The notes under the pieces: generated by a model
Database searches by the model: none
What the model was told of the DNA's origin: nothing
Seen by the model: only the letters and a program-made list of their open reading frames with translations
Made by a program: the position numbers and the translations under genes
Source: an uncultured Caryophanales bacterium
GTDB lineage: Bacteria > Bacillota_I > Bacilli_A > RF39 > UBA660
Assembly: GCA_946534345.1 (NCBI GenBank)
Contig: CAMNCL010000008.1
Location: forward strand, 1 to 39,042
DNA length: 39,042 bases
Direction of reading: 5' to 3'
Part shown: positions 24,205-32,931 of the stretch, one piece after another
Layout: each line of letters opens with the position of its first letter
How positions within the stretch are numbered: position 1 is the first letter of the stretch

Positions 24205-24753
24205 ATGGATAGTGATATGATTATTTTAGAAGTTACTGAAAAAATGGATAAAACAATTGAAAATTTAGAAAAACGCTTTGGAACTGTTAGAGCAGGTAGA
24301 GCAAATCCTTCTAGTTTAGATGGAGTAAATGTTGATTATTATGGAGTAATGACTCCTCTTAAACAATTAGCAACTATTTCTGTTCCAGAAGCTAGACAAT
24401 TATTAATTAAACCATTTGATAAAGGGGCTTTAAATAATATAGAGAAAGCAATCTTAGCTTCTAATTTGGGATATAATCCTGGTAATGATGGAGAAACTAT
24501 TCGTATTGTTATTCCAGAACTAACTGAAGAAAGAAGAAAAGAATTAGCTAAACAAGTAAAAGCACTTGCTGAAGATGCTAAAGTATCTGTTAGAAATAAT
24601 AGACGTGATGCTTTAGAAGATATTAAGAAAGCAGAACTTCCTGAAGATGAAGAAAAGGGAATGGAAAAGGATGTTCAAGATTTAGTTAATGATTATAATA
24701 AAAAAATAGATAGTTTATTAAAAGAAAAAGAAGAAGAATTACTTACTGTTTAG
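24205..24753 (+). CDS. frr: Ribosome recycling factor
   Basis: A 182-aa protein that splits post-termination ribosomes with EF-G. GTVRAGRANPSSLDGVNVDY, the VPEARQLLIKPFDKGAL segment and VSVRNNRRDALEDIKK are typical. ATG 24205 has AAGGAGAG 6 nt upstream; the ATG at 24199 touches the SD. pyrH is not next to it in this window. Confidence 0.97.
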   Translation: MDSDMIILEVTEKMDKTIENLEKRFGTVRAGRANPSSLDGVNVDYYGVMTPLKQLATISVPEARQLLIKPFDKGALNNIEKAILASNLGYNPGNDGETIRIVIPELTEERRKELAKQVKALAEDAKVSVRNNRRDALEDIKKAELPEDEEKGMEKDVQDLVNDYNKKIDSLLKEKEEELLTV

Positions 24754-24767
24754 TAAGTAATTTTTTA
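24737..24767 (+). terminator. Terminator of frr
   Basis: An 11-bp perfect stem (24737-24747 with 24752-24762), 4-nt loop, T6. It overlaps the stop codon. Confidence 0.85.
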
Positions 24768-24796
24768 TTGTTAAAAGACCCTCGTTGTGCTATAAT
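24768..24796 (+). promoter_or_regulatory. Promoter of the HAD hydrolase gene
   Basis: TTGTTA (24768-24773), 17-nt spacer, TATAAT (24791-24796) with extended -10 TG at 24788-24789. Confidence 0.8.
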
Positions 24797-24822
24797 ATCT
24801 TCTTACAAACAGGGTGATATAG

Positions 24823-25455
24823 ATGGAGAAGAAGAGATTTATTTTTGATTTAGATAGGACATTACTAACATGTAATTATGAATTGGTAGAGAGAAAATTA
24901 TTTGAACCTAAGTTTAAAGATAATACCACTTGGTTGATGGAAAACATAGGTAAATTATTAGATGAATATGAAACTATTTATCCTAGATATAATGATCAAG
25001 TATTAAGTGAATATTTAGTTAATGAGACAGGGTTAGCTTTTACACCAGAAATTATTAGAGAATGGGCACATACAATGCGTAGTGAAGCTGATACTATGGA
25101 AGATGGTGTAATTGAAGTACTAGACTATTTAAAGAGTAAAGATAAGAGTTTAATAGTATTAACTAATTGGTATGGTTCTGCTCAAATACAAAGATTAAAG
25201 AATGCTGATATTTTTGATTATTTTGATGAAGTGTTAACTGGTGAGTATCAATTAAAACCTCATCCAATGGCATTTCTTAGAGCTATAGGTGATTATGATC
25301 CAAGAGAATGTGTAGTAATAGGAGATAGTATTAGTAAAGATTATAATGGACCAAGAGTACATGGAATAGAATCTATTTTATATGATAAAGATGATGTTCA
25401 TAGTAATAATTACGTAAAAATAAAAAAATTAACAGATTTAAAAAAGAGATATTAA
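24823..25455 (+). CDS. HAD-superfamily hydrolase
   Basis: A 210-aa phosphatase-like protein. Motif I is FIFDLDRTLL (Asp nucleophile and Asp two later; the usual Gly-Thr is Arg-Thr). Motif II is VLTNWYG, motif III the Lys in QLKPHP and motif IV GDSISKDYNG. A helical cap lies between motifs I and II, as in YjjG/PhnX-type enzymes. The substrate cannot be told from sequence; nucleotide or sugar phosphates are usual. ATG 24823 follows GGGTGATATAG. Confidence 0.88.
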   Translation: MEKKRFIFDLDRTLLTCNYELVERKLFEPKFKDNTTWLMENIGKLLDEYETIYPRYNDQVLSEYLVNETGLAFTPEIIREWAHTMRSEADTMEDGVIEVLDYLKSKDKSLIVLTNWYGSAQIQRLKNADIFDYFDEVLTGEYQLKPHPMAFLRAIGDYDPRECVVIGDSISKDYNGPRVHGIESILYDKDDVHSNNYVKIKKLTDLKKRY

Positions 25456-25487
25456 TGTAAAAAACTAAAATATCTCTTTTATTTTTA
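25441..25487 (+). terminator. Terminator of the HAD hydrolase gene
   Basis: AAAAGAGATAT (25442-25452) pairs with ATATCTCTTTT (25470-25480), a 17-nt loop, then a T-rich tail. Confidence 0.7.
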
Positions 25488-25526
25488 AATGGTATTTGTT
25501 ATTATTAAACTAGAGGAGTGTGTCTT

Positions 25527-26543
25527 ATGGATAATAATGAAAATAATGTTAAAACTATATCCCCAGAAGAAATAGGGCAAGCTGTAGGTGCTACGGTTGA
25601 TTCACATAATATTGCTCAAACTCCTCCAGCACAATCAACTGTACAAACAGCCCCAACAGTACAGATTCCTGTTCAACAAATAATTATTCCACCAGTACAA
25701 TCTACTTCAGAAGAAATAAATATTGGTGAGGGAAAAAAGGAAAAAAATATATTCATAATTTTGATTGCTGCTTTAGTAATACTAATTTTAATCGCAATCA
25801 TTGGAGTATTTGTTTTGCCAAATATGAATCAAAAAGAAACAGAACCTACTGAAGAAAAGACTCCTAGTTGGGAAGAAATAGATATTGATGATAGAATACA
25901 AGAGGCATTTAATAATACACGTGTCGCTACATTTGGAGTAGATAAGACATTGTATTCTTCTAAAAAGCTAAGTGTAAGTGAAATGAGTGATGAATATAAA
26001 GGTTTAATTGCTTCTAATATATTTGCTTTACGTGCTAATACAGGAAATACACCAAATCAATACATAGTATCAGAAAATAATGTAAAAGAAGCCTATGAAG
26101 AAATATTTGGTGAAGGAGCATATACATCTGGTCAGAAAATATACGATATTTGTATTCAAGATTATACTTATGACGCTGATAAGAAACAATATATTGGTAC
26201 AAATAATGGTTGTGGAGGAACTAGTGCTATACTAGCTACAGAAGAAATAATAAAAGCTGAAATGAAAGAGAATGTATTAAGGATCACAACAGTTGTTATA
26301 TTTGCTGCTATGGATAACTTATATAAAGACTATACTGATGCTGAATCTGAAACTAAACCATTAGGTAAAATTGAAGATTTAATAGGAAAAGACAATGTAA
26401 CAACAGATGATTATACAACTAATGAAAAAATAATAGAATATGCAAAAACTAATGCTAAAAAGCTAGAACAATATACCTATAGTTTTGAAGTAATAGATAA
26501 AAATAAATATAAATATTTAGGTTTTGAAAGAACTAATGAATAA
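25527..26543 (+). CDS. Single-pass membrane protein with Pro/Gln-rich cytoplasmic segment
   Basis: A 338-aa protein that I do not recognise. Residues 1-70 are cytoplasmic and Pro/Gln/Thr-rich, with repeats like VQ-x-x-P. A membrane helix covers about 74-98, followed by about 240 residues outside. The outer part has two cysteines (in DICIQDY and NNGCGG) that could form a disulphide, and YSFEVIDKNKYKYLGFER at its end. Similar layouts (DUF-type proteins with a Pro-rich head) are common in gut Bacilli metagenomes. ATG 25527 has GAGGAG. Confidence 0.7.
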   Translation: MDNNENNVKTISPEEIGQAVGATVDSHNIAQTPPAQSTVQTAPTVQIPVQQIIIPPVQSTSEEINIGEGKKEKNIFIILIAALVILILIAIIGVFVLPNMNQKETEPTEEKTPSWEEIDIDDRIQEAFNNTRVATFGVDKTLYSSKKLSVSEMSDEYKGLIASNIFALRANTGNTPNQYIVSENNVKEAYEEIFGEGAYTSGQKIYDICIQDYTYDADKKQYIGTNNGCGGTSAILATEEIIKAEMKENVLRITTVVIFAAMDNLYKDYTDAESETKPLGKIEDLIGKDNVTTDDYTTNEKIIEYAKTNAKKLEQYTYSFEVIDKNKYKYLGFERTNE

Positions 26544-26574
26544 TAAAGACTAGTTTACTAGTCTTTATTTTTTT
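26542..26574 (+). terminator. Terminator after the Pro-rich membrane protein gene
   Basis: A 12-bp perfect stem (26542-26553 with 26558-26569), TTTA loop, then T7. It overlaps the stop codon. Confidence 0.92.
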
Positions 26575-26609
26575 ATACATTTATTGTAAAATATAGATGT
26601 GGTGGTAAT

Positions 26610-27248
26610 ATGCATCTTGAATATAATAATAAGGATTATGAAGTAGTTATTGAAAGAAAAAAAGGTCAAAAAAATACTTATATTCGCGTTAAAAAAGATT
26701 TAAAAATAACAGTAACTACTAATTATTTTACACCTGAGAGATCTATACGTAATTTACTTAGAGATAATACAGATAAGATTTGTAAGATGATAGATGAACA
26801 AGAAATAAAGAAAAAGAATAATACTGGTTTTTTCTATTTAGGAAAACAATATGTAGTTATTTATTCTGATAATAAAGGTATTACTTTTAGTGATGATAAA
26901 GTATATATAAATCATGATTTTGATATAGATGCTTGGTATAAGAAACAAGCTAAGAAATTATTTCAAGAAAGATTAGATTATAATTATGAAAGATTTACTA
27001 AGTCTATTCCATATCCAAGACTTAGAATTAGAAAGATGACTACTCGTTGGGGTGTATGTAATGTAAGTACACATGTAATGACTTTAAATCTAGAACTTAT
27101 TAAGAGAGATATTAGTTATTTAGACTATGTTATTATTCATGAATTAAGTCATTTAATACATGGTGATCACTCTAGTAGATTTTGGAAATTAGTAGAAGAA
27201 AATATGCCTGATTATAAGAAATATAAAGAAGAAATGAAGGAGTTCTAA
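26610..27248 (+). CDS. YgjP-like zinc metallopeptidase (M48/DUF45)
   Basis: A 212-aa protein of the YgjP/SprT-like group. The zinc motif is VIIHELSHLIHGDHS, preceded by the family block MTTRWGVCN and LNLELIKRD. The third ligand region is SSRFWKLVEENMPDY. The N-terminal 90 residues are the usual beta-rich part. YgjP relatives are poorly characterised. ATG 26610 follows GGTGGT. Its stop overlaps the start of the next gene by one base (TAATG), so translation is coupled. Confidence 0.9.
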   Translation: MHLEYNNKDYEVVIERKKGQKNTYIRVKKDLKITVTTNYFTPERSIRNLLRDNTDKICKMIDEQEIKKKNNTGFFYLGKQYVVIYSDNKGITFSDDKVYINHDFDIDAWYKKQAKKLFQERLDYNYERFTKSIPYPRLRIRKMTTRWGVCNVSTHVMTLNLELIKRDISYLDYVIIHELSHLIHGDHSSRFWKLVEENMPDYKKYKEEMKEF

Positions 27249-27973
27249 TGATAATTACTAGTTTAGAAAATAATAAAGTAAAAGAAGTAGTAAAATTACA
27301 AAGTAAGAAGTATCGTGATTTAACTAATACTTTTGTAGTTGAAACTGAACATTTAGTAGAAGAAGCAGAAAAAGCGGGTATCGTTAAAGATTTATTTCTA
27401 GTAGAAGATGAATTTGTAGATAGAGATGATACTTATTTTGTTACCAAAGAAGTTATGAAAAAGATGTCTTCTATGGAATCTCCTAGTAATGTTTTAGCTA
27501 TTTGTGAAAAGAATAATTCTACTGAAATTATTGGAGATAAAATATTACTATTAGATGAAATACAAGATCCTGGTAATTTAGGTACTATTATTAGAAGTAG
27601 TGTTGCTTTTGGAGTTAATACTATTATCTTATCTCCTGATACAGTTGATTTATATAATCCTAAAGTAATTAGAGCTAGTGAAGGTATGTTCTGTCATATA
27701 AATATAATTACTATGGACTTAGAAGAAGCTATTAGAATTATTAAAGATAGAAATATTACTATATATGGTACTAATGTAGTTAATGGAGAAGATGTTAGAA
27801 ATATTAATAATAAAGTTAGTTATGCATTAGTTCTTGGTAATGAAGGCAATGGAGTAAAAAAACATATTCAAGAGTTATGTGATAAGAATTTATATATTCC
27901 TATGAATGAAGAATGTGAAAGCTTAAATGTAGGAGTTGCTTGTAGTATTTTATTATATGAATTGGGGAGATAA
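27248..27973 (+). CDS. TrmH/SpoU-family RNA 2'-O-methyltransferase
   Basis: A 241-aa SPOUT enzyme that probably methylates a ribose in 23S rRNA. The N-terminal RNA-binding part (substrate-binding SpoU domain) precedes the knotted domain. The motifs are DEIQDPGNLGTIIRSS (motif 1), ALVLGNEGNGV (motif 2) and ESLNVGVACSILLYEL (motif 3), with the SAM-binding knot complete. The length and N-terminal domain fit YsgA/RlmB-type enzymes. It overlaps the protease gene by 1 nt and is followed by rimM after 1 nt. Confidence 0.92.
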   Translation: MIITSLENNKVKEVVKLQSKKYRDLTNTFVVETEHLVEEAEKAGIVKDLFLVEDEFVDRDDTYFVTKEVMKKMSSMESPSNVLAICEKNNSTEIIGDKILLLDEIQDPGNLGTIIRSSVAFGVNTIILSPDTVDLYNPKVIRASEGMFCHINIITMDLEEAIRIIKDRNITIYGTNVVNGEDVRNINNKVSYALVLGNEGNGVKKHIQELCDKNLYIPMNEECESLNVGVACSILLYELGR

Positions 27974-27974
27974 T

Positions 27975-28457
27975 ATGAATAAAATTTATATTGGTAAAAT
28001 TGTATCTACTCATGGTATTAAAGGTGAATTAAAAATTAAAAGTAACTTTGATTTCAAAGATAAAGTATTTAAAGTAGGTAATAGTTTAATTATTGATGAT
28101 AAAGAATATATTATAAAAAGTTATCGTGTTCATAAAAACTTTGATATGGTTACTTTAGATGATTATCATGATATAAATGAAGTATTATTTCTTTTAAAAA
28201 AAGATGTATATTATGATAAAGATAAATTAGATTTAAATAATAATGAAATATTAGATGAAGATTTAATTAAGTATACTGTATTGACAAAAGATGGTAAAAA
28301 AGGAATAATAAAAGAAATCTTTTCCGCAAGTGAATCTAATAAAATATTACGTGTTGAGTTTGATCATGAAGTATTAATTCCTATGAATTCACCAATGATA
28401 GTTGAAATTAATAAAGAAAATAAAGAAGTAATAGTAGAATTAATAGAGGGGATGTAA
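27975..28457 (+). CDS. rimM: Ribosome maturation factor RimM
   Basis: A 160-aa 16S processing factor that acts on the 30S head near S19. [18 protein letters not shown] is the typical start of the N-terminal barrel; the C-terminal PRC-like barrel has [22 protein letters not shown] 27975 has GGGGAGA; an ATG at 27936 would overlap the methylase gene. trmD follows after 1 nt, the conserved order. Confidence 0.95.
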   Translation: MNKIYIGKIVSTHGIKGELKIKSNFDFKDKVFKVGNSLIIDDKEYIIKSYRVHKNFDMVTLDDYHDINEVLFLLKKDVYYDKDKLDLNNNEILDEDLIKYTVLTKDGKKGIIKEIFSASESNKILRVEFDHEVLIPMNSPMIVEINKENKEVIVELIEGM

Positions 28458-28458
28458 A

Positions 28459-29124
28459 ATGAAAATAGATGTTTTAACATTATTTCCTGATATGTTTGAA
28501 GGAGTACTTAGTGAATCAATTCTAAAACGCGCTATTGATGAGAAAAAAGTAGAAGTTAATTTAGTTAACTTTAGAGATTATACTAAAGATCCACATAATA
28601 AAGTAGATGATACTCCATATGGTGGAGGAGCTGGAATGGTACTTACTTGCCAACCAATATTTGATTGTGTAAAAGATTTAAGAAAAGATAATTCTAAAGT
28701 AATTCTAATGACTCCTCGAGGAAATGTTTATAAACAAGATATGGCTTATAACTTATCAAAAGAAGAACATTTAATAATTATCTGTGGCCATTATGAAGGT
28801 TTTGATGAGAGAATTAGATCTATTTGTGATATGGAAATAAGTATAGGTGATTATATATTAACAGGTGGAGAAATACCTGCGATGATTCTTATAGATTCAA
28901 TCACAAGATTATTACCTGGAGTTATAACTGAAGAAAGTTATATAGAAGATTCTTTTAGTAGTAATTTATTAGATTACCCAACATATACTAAACCAAGAGT
29001 ATATGAAGGTATGGAAGTACCGGAAGTATTACTATCAGGTGACCATAAAAAAATAGAAGAATATCGTTATAATGAAAGTTTAAGAATAACTAAAGAAAAA
29101 AGACCAGATTTATTAGATAAGTAG
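28459..29124 (+). CDS. trmD: tRNA (guanine37-N1)-methyltransferase TrmD
   Basis: A 221-aa SPOUT enzyme that makes m1G37 in tRNAs with G36, including tRNA-Pro. [40 protein letters not shown] and [14 protein letters not shown] are the family blocks, including the SAM knot and the catalytic Asp region. The length is slightly under the usual 240-250. ATG 28459 follows GAGGGGATG. Confidence 0.97.
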   Translation: MKIDVLTLFPDMFEGVLSESILKRAIDEKKVEVNLVNFRDYTKDPHNKVDDTPYGGGAGMVLTCQPIFDCVKDLRKDNSKVILMTPRGNVYKQDMAYNLSKEEHLIIICGHYEGFDERIRSICDMEISIGDYILTGGEIPAMILIDSITRLLPGVITEESYIEDSFSSNLLDYPTYTKPRVYEGMEVPEVLLSGDHKKIEEYRYNESLRITKEKRPDLLDK

Positions 29125-29132
29125 GTGGTGTT

Positions 29133-29570
29133 ATGTACTCTGTAAGAGAAAAGAAAACTAAAGGGAAGATAATAGATATAATTAGTATTAATGGTTTTCC
29201 TATGGCTTCTAATGATAAAGTGTTTAAAATAGAAGGTAATAAGATTAGAAAGATTAAAATAATGAATAAGAACTTAGCTAATCCTTTAGTTTCAAAGAAA
29301 GTAATGAAAAAATATGATAAACTTATAGAGTATTTAACAGAAGCTGTATTAGATGAAGATGATGATGGAGAAACTTGTAGAGAAGCTCTTAATCAAATAG
29401 AAAAATTTAGATTAATAATTAAGAATAAATATCGTGATTTTTTAAAGAAAAAAGAAATAGAGAAAATGTCTAAACAACTTGTTTTATTTCAAAAAGAACT
29501 AACTAAAAAAGAGATTCAAATTAGAGAAAGTTATTTAGAATATATGGATTCAAATAAAAGAAGCAGATAG
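29133..29570 (+). CDS. Hypothetical protein in the rimM-trmD operon
   Basis: A 145-aa soluble, basic protein, mostly helical after residue 55, with a coiled-coil-like C-terminus (KKKEIEKMSKQLVLFQKEL). I do not recognise it. It follows trmD by 8 nt with a GGTGGTG site and is closed by a terminator, so it belongs to the same operon. An RNA- or ribosome-linked role would fit the position and charge, but nothing in the sequence proves it. Confidence 0.7.
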   Translation: MYSVREKKTKGKIIDIISINGFPMASNDKVFKIEGNKIRKIKIMNKNLANPLVSKKVMKKYDKLIEYLTEAVLDEDDDGETCREALNQIEKFRLIIKNKYRDFLKKKEIEKMSKQLVLFQKELTKKEIQIRESYLEYMDSNKRSR

Positions 29571-29579
29571 CTTCTTTTT
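29556..29579 (+). terminator. Terminator of the rimM-trmD operon
   Basis: AAAAGAAGC (29556-29564), 5-nt loop, GCTTCTTTT (29570-29578), short T tail. Confidence 0.8.
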
Positions 29580-29634
29580 AGTTTAATTTATTTTATAAAT
29601 ATTTAGAAAAAGTGTTTTTAAAAAGAAGAAAGTG

Positions 29635-29643
29635 TGTTATACT
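29635..29643 (+). promoter_or_regulatory. Extended -10 promoter of the DUF5305-like gene
   Basis: TGT then TATACT (29638-29643). The -35 is weak (T-rich). The leader is about 48 nt with GGTGGTGA before the start. Confidence 0.5.
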
Positions 29644-29697
29644 TTTTATATCATGATGGGGTAGTAGAGTATTGTGTGTTATGGTGGTGATTAATAC

Positions 29698-30930
29698 ATG
29701 GATAAGAATAAAAAGGATAATAAGTTCGTTTTTATTACTGATGAAGATAGTGTTTCTAATGAGAAAGAACTTTCATTTAAAGAAATGCATGAAAAAGAGT
29801 TTGAGACTAAATCACTAAAAGATTTAGTTGAAGCTAGTCTTAAGAATCCTAGAAAAGTACCACCTAGAGAAGAATTAGATAGAACTGAAGAATTTAAAAA
29901 TAGAAAAAAATATATTAGTTTTGAAACTAGAATAGCAGTTAGAATAGTAATTATTTTAGCACTATTTTCAACAGCTTGTTATTTCATATATTTAGCTCTT
30001 GGTAGTAATAAAAAAGATATTGTTACTTACAATGAAATAACAGAAGCAAATTATAGTGTATGTGAAACAAATAATCCTAGTACTTTCTATGATAGTAAAT
30101 GTTTAGATGAAGGATTAAATTATGATAAAAGCACTGCTAATTTTATAAATATATTATTTAAATATAATATGGATTATTCAAAGAGTATTCCATATGATAT
30201 TGCATATCATATAGTCGCAATTACAAAGATATTTGATAAAGATAATAATACTAAGGTATTATATAAGAATGAAGATGTTTTAGTAGAAAGAACTTCTATA
30301 AGTGATATATCTGATCGTATATTCTTTGATAATAATATTAATATAGATTATGATCATTATAACGATTTAGTTACTCAAAATGCTGATAAGTATGGAGCTA
30401 ATGCTGAAAATGCTGAAGCTGATGTAGAAGTTGCTCTATACTTGGATACTGATGAAGAAACTACTAATGTCGCATCTGTCACAATCCCATTAAATGAGAA
30501 TTCATTTCAAATTAGAAAAAGTGCTCTAAGTAACTTAAATAAGTCGATAGAACTTGACAATAAGGGCTGGAATGACTATAATTCTTTATGTGCTGTAATT
30601 GCAACTATATTAATTGTTACTTCATTAATAATCTTATATAGAACTACTAGATTAGTTCTTAAAGTAGTAAATAATCGAAGCGAATATGATAAATTACTTG
30701 ATAAGATATTAAAAGAACATGATGATGATATTGTTAATGCTAAAGATGGATATGTAGTAGAAGCTACTAAAAAGATTATTAAAGTTGCTAATTTTAATGA
30801 ATTATTAGATGCAAGGCACTTATTGAATCAACCTATTATTTATTCTAAAATAAATCCAGTTAAAAGTGAATTTGTTGTAGAAGATGAATCAAAGGCATTC
30901 AAATACGTATTAAAAGATTCTGACTTATAA
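29698..30930 (+). CDS. DUF5305-like membrane protein
   Basis: A 410-aa protein with a cytoplasmic head (1-78), a first helix (about 80-101), an outer domain of about 190 residues, a second helix (297-316) and a cytoplasmic tail. The outer domain has ANYSVCETNNPSTFY, a SKCLDEG partner cysteine and INIDYDHYNDL. The tail has YDKLLDKILKEHDDDIV, FNELLDARHLLNQPIIY and KAFKYVLKD. This order (FY near the start, IDYDxYN, IPL, then helix and DLLDAR tail) is what I remember of DUF5305 proteins, which often accompany SipW systems. The tail is homologous to that of the 13782 protein. It lies between trmD and rplS. Confidence 0.7.
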   Translation: MDKNKKDNKFVFITDEDSVSNEKELSFKEMHEKEFETKSLKDLVEASLKNPRKVPPREELDRTEEFKNRKKYISFETRIAVRIVIILALFSTACYFIYLALGSNKKDIVTYNEITEANYSVCETNNPSTFYDSKCLDEGLNYDKSTANFINILFKYNMDYSKSIPYDIAYHIVAITKIFDKDNNTKVLYKNEDVLVERTSISDISDRIFFDNNINIDYDHYNDLVTQNADKYGANAENAEADVEVALYLDTDEETTNVASVTIPLNENSFQIRKSALSNLNKSIELDNKGWNDYNSLCAVIATILIVTSLIILYRTTRLVLKVVNNRSEYDKLLDKILKEHDDDIVNAKDGYVVEATKKIIKVANFNELLDARHLLNQPIIYSKINPVKSEFVVEDESKAFKYVLKDSDL

Positions 30931-30948
30931 GGGAGAAGGTGAAATTAC

Positions 30949-31101
30949 ATGGGTTTTTTGAATTCTAAAAATGCTTCATTATTAATAGCTTTATTAGTAG
31001 TTGTAGTAATCACATTTACTTATGTAATTATACAAACTAATCTACACAAAGATATTTATACTGATATGAATGAAGTTAGTTTAGTAGGAGAAGAAGATTA
31101 A
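30949..31101 (+). CDS. 50-aa single-helix membrane peptide
   Basis: A short gene behind an excellent GGGAGAAGGTGA site, 18 nt after the DUF5305-like gene and before a strong terminator. The product begins MGFLNSKNASLL, has one membrane helix (about 10-28) and an acidic end (SLVGEED). Good codon use, SD and context make it real. It is likely a small partner of the upstream membrane protein; the function is unknown. Confidence 0.7.
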   Translation: MGFLNSKNASLLIALLVVVVITFTYVIIQTNLHKDIYTDMNEVSLVGEED

Positions 31102-31115
31102 TTCTTCTCTTTTTT
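31088..31115 (+). terminator. Terminator before rplS
   Basis: GAGAAGAA (31088-31095) pairs with TTCTTCTC (31102-31109), 6-nt loop, T6. It overlaps the stop codon of the 50-aa gene. Confidence 0.9.
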
Positions 31116-31116
31116 C

Positions 31117-31144
31117 TTGATTTTTTTAAGAAATGTGATATAAT
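31117..31144 (+). promoter_or_regulatory. Promoter of rplS
   Basis: TTGATT (31117-31122), 16-nt spacer, TATAAT (31139-31144) with extended -10 TG at 31136-31137. Confidence 0.8.
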
Positions 31145-31150
31145 TTTATA

Positions 31151-31234
31151 CGTCTAGTGGGAATGATCCGCTTGTTAAGGATGATTACTTAATTATGATC
31201 ATTTGTAAATATATATAGAGAGGAGACTTAGAAT
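31151..31234 (+). promoter_or_regulatory. rplS leader, candidate L19 leader
   Basis: AGTGG (31156-31160) pairs with CCGCT (31168-31172), and TTAAG (31175-31179) with CTTAA (31188-31192). Two small adjacent hairpins in an 84-nt leader before rplS recall the L19 leader of Firmicutes, an autoregulatory site. Short helices make this a moderate call. The SD is GAGAGGAGA. Confidence 0.5.
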
Positions 31235-31579
31235 ATGAACGTTATAGACAAAATTAATGAAAGACAAATTAATCCTAATATTCCAGAGTTTCGTGTAGGA
31301 GATACTGTAAGAGTAGACGTTAAGATTATCGAAGGTAAGAGAGAACGTATCCAAGCTTTCGAAGGTGTTGTAGTTGCTCGTAAAGGTGGAAGTGTTTCTG
31401 AAACTTTCACTGTACGTAAAATCTCTAGTGGTGTAGGAGTTGAAAGAACTTTCCCAATCCACTCACCAAAAGTTGCTGGAATTACTGTAGTACGTAAAGG
31501 AAAAGTTAGAAGAGCTAAACTTAAATTCCTTAAAGGTATGGTTGGCGGATATCGTATTAAAGAAAGAGGACAACAATAA
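31235..31579 (+). CDS. rplS: Ribosomal protein L19
   Basis: A 114-aa 50S protein at the subunit interface. [48 protein letters not shown] and the end of the [10 protein letters not shown] stretch are diagnostic. ATG 31235 has GAGGAGA. The separate promoter and leader show independent control from trmD. Confidence 0.98.
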   Translation: MNVIDKINERQINPNIPEFRVGDTVRVDVKIIEGKRERIQAFEGVVVARKGGSVSETFTVRKISSGVGVERTFPIHSPKVAGITVVRKGKVRRAKLKFLKGMVGGYRIKERGQQ

Positions 31580-31582
31580 GAA

Positions 31583-31605
31583 TAAGGCCAAGGCCTTATT
31601 TTTGT
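31583..31605 (+). terminator. Terminator of rplS
   Basis: AATAAGGCC (31583-31591) and GGCCTTATT (31594-31602) form a near-perfect stem, then T. The short T tail may allow read-through into lepB. Confidence 0.75.
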
Positions 31606-31620
31606 TATGGGGTTGATATA

Positions 31621-32109
31621 ATGAAAAAGTTTATTAAAGAATACTTACCATATTTATTAATAATTATTCTAGTAATTCTATTTAAAAGATATGTAATGTC
31701 ACCAGTAAAAGTAAATGGTACAAGTATGATGAATACTCTACATCATGGAGATATAATGATTTTAAATAATTCAGCTTACTATTTTAATGATATTAAAAGA
31801 TTTGATATTGTAGTAATAAAAGAAGATAATGAATATATTATTAAAAGAGTTATAGGTCTTCCTGGAGAAAAAGTAGAATATAAGAATAATAAATTATATA
31901 TTAATAATAAATTAATAAAAGATAATTATGGTAAAGCTAAGACAGATGATTTCAAATATAAAGTAGAAAAGAATTCTTACTTTGTTTTAGGAGATAATCG
32001 TACTAATTCTATGGATAGTAGAGTATTTGGATCATTTAAGAAAAAAGATATTCTTGGAAAAACTAATTTAATTATTTTTCCATTCAACCGTTTTGGTACT
32101 AAAAATTAA
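31621..32109 (+). CDS. lepB: Signal peptidase I (Ser/Lys type)
   Basis: A 162-aa single-pass membrane protease that removes signal peptides from Sec-exported proteins. One helix (about 8-24) is followed by the catalytic domain: Ser35 in NGTSMMNTLHHGD, Lys75 in YIIKRVIGLPGE, and box E GDNRTNSMDSR. It is the general signal peptidase, in contrast with the Ser/His SipW-type enzyme at 12622. ATG 31621 has GGGGTTGAT. Position after rplS is common in Bacilli. Confidence 0.96.
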   Translation: MKKFIKEYLPYLLIIILVILFKRYVMSPVKVNGTSMMNTLHHGDIMILNNSAYYFNDIKRFDIVVIKEDNEYIIKRVIGLPGEKVEYKNNKLYINNKLIKDNYGKAKTDDFKYKVEKNSYFVLGDNRTNSMDSRVFGSFKKKDILGKTNLIIFPFNRFGTKN

Positions 32110-32111
32110 TA

Positions 32112-32142
32112 AATAAGAGTAGAAATACTCTTATTTTTTTTG
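32112..32142 (+). terminator. Terminator of lepB
   Basis: A 10-bp perfect stem (32112-32121 with 32126-32135), GAAA loop, T8. A TATAAT at 32143-32148 directly after it may start the next operon. Confidence 0.9.
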
Positions 32143-32168
32143 TATAATTAATAATAGGGTGGTATGTC

Positions 32169-32930
32169 ATGAATGATAGAATTCTATTTATGATAATTGA
32201 TGATCAAGTTAAGTATTTAACTGAAGGTAATATGGATCATCGTGAATGGTATAGTTCTCTAGGATTAGATCCTAATAACTATGAAAATATAGTTAGGGGA
32301 TTTGTCTTAGATGGTAAGATTATTTTCTTCAAAGGAACTAATTTCATTGCAGATCAAGAAGTAATTACCATGGCTAAAAGACATGCACCAGGTATTAGAT
32401 TACAATTAAATAATACATATGAAGTTTATTGTGGAATAGAAGCTCATTCACTAGGAGGTAAATGGGAACCTATTGTTAAAATAAATGATAATGAATTAAC
32501 TGGTATTGTTCAAAAGAAAGAAGAAGTAAAAGAATATGTTCCTAAAGAATTAAGTTCTTCACTAGAATTTAAAAATAATTATGAAGATCCTAAGTTTATA
32601 AAAAGAGCTATTCTTGTGACAGTAATAGTATTAATTATTAGTTTATTGGTAAATATCTTAGGTATAATTAAAGATCCTAGTAAATTAGATCTATTAGAAG
32701 TTATATTTATTGTTGGACAAGTAATAGCCTTAATACTTACTATAGTTGGTTATATAAAGAAGAAAGAATCTGTTAAAGTTACTGGTATAATCGCAGCTTT
32801 ATTATTAGTACTTACATTTAATATTATTAATATCATATTAGGTATATTTTACTTTGTATTTAGTGTAGACCAAGGTTATTTTATAAAGTTAAGTAATATG
32901 ATAAATGGATTAAAAGGAAAGAAGGGGTAA
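32169..32930 (+). CDS. Hypothetical membrane protein upstream of nfnAB
   Basis: A 253-aa protein with a soluble N-terminal part (1-125; YSSLGLDPNNYENIVRGF, FFKGTNFIADQEVI) and about four predicted membrane helices (about 145-167, 178-195, 205-225 region, 218-240). I do not recognise it. ATG 32169 follows GGGTGGTATG. The nfnA-like gene starts 1 nt after its stop, so the three genes are likely cotranscribed. Confidence 0.7.
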   Translation: MNDRILFMIIDDQVKYLTEGNMDHREWYSSLGLDPNNYENIVRGFVLDGKIIFFKGTNFIADQEVITMAKRHAPGIRLQLNNTYEVYCGIEAHSLGGKWEPIVKINDNELTGIVQKKEEVKEYVPKELSSSLEFKNNYEDPKFIKRAILVTVIVLIISLLVNILGIIKDPSKLDLLEVIFIVGQVIALILTIVGYIKKKESVKVTGIIAALLLVLTFNIINIILGIFYFVFSVDQGYFIKLSNMINGLKGKKG

Positions 32931-32931
32931 T

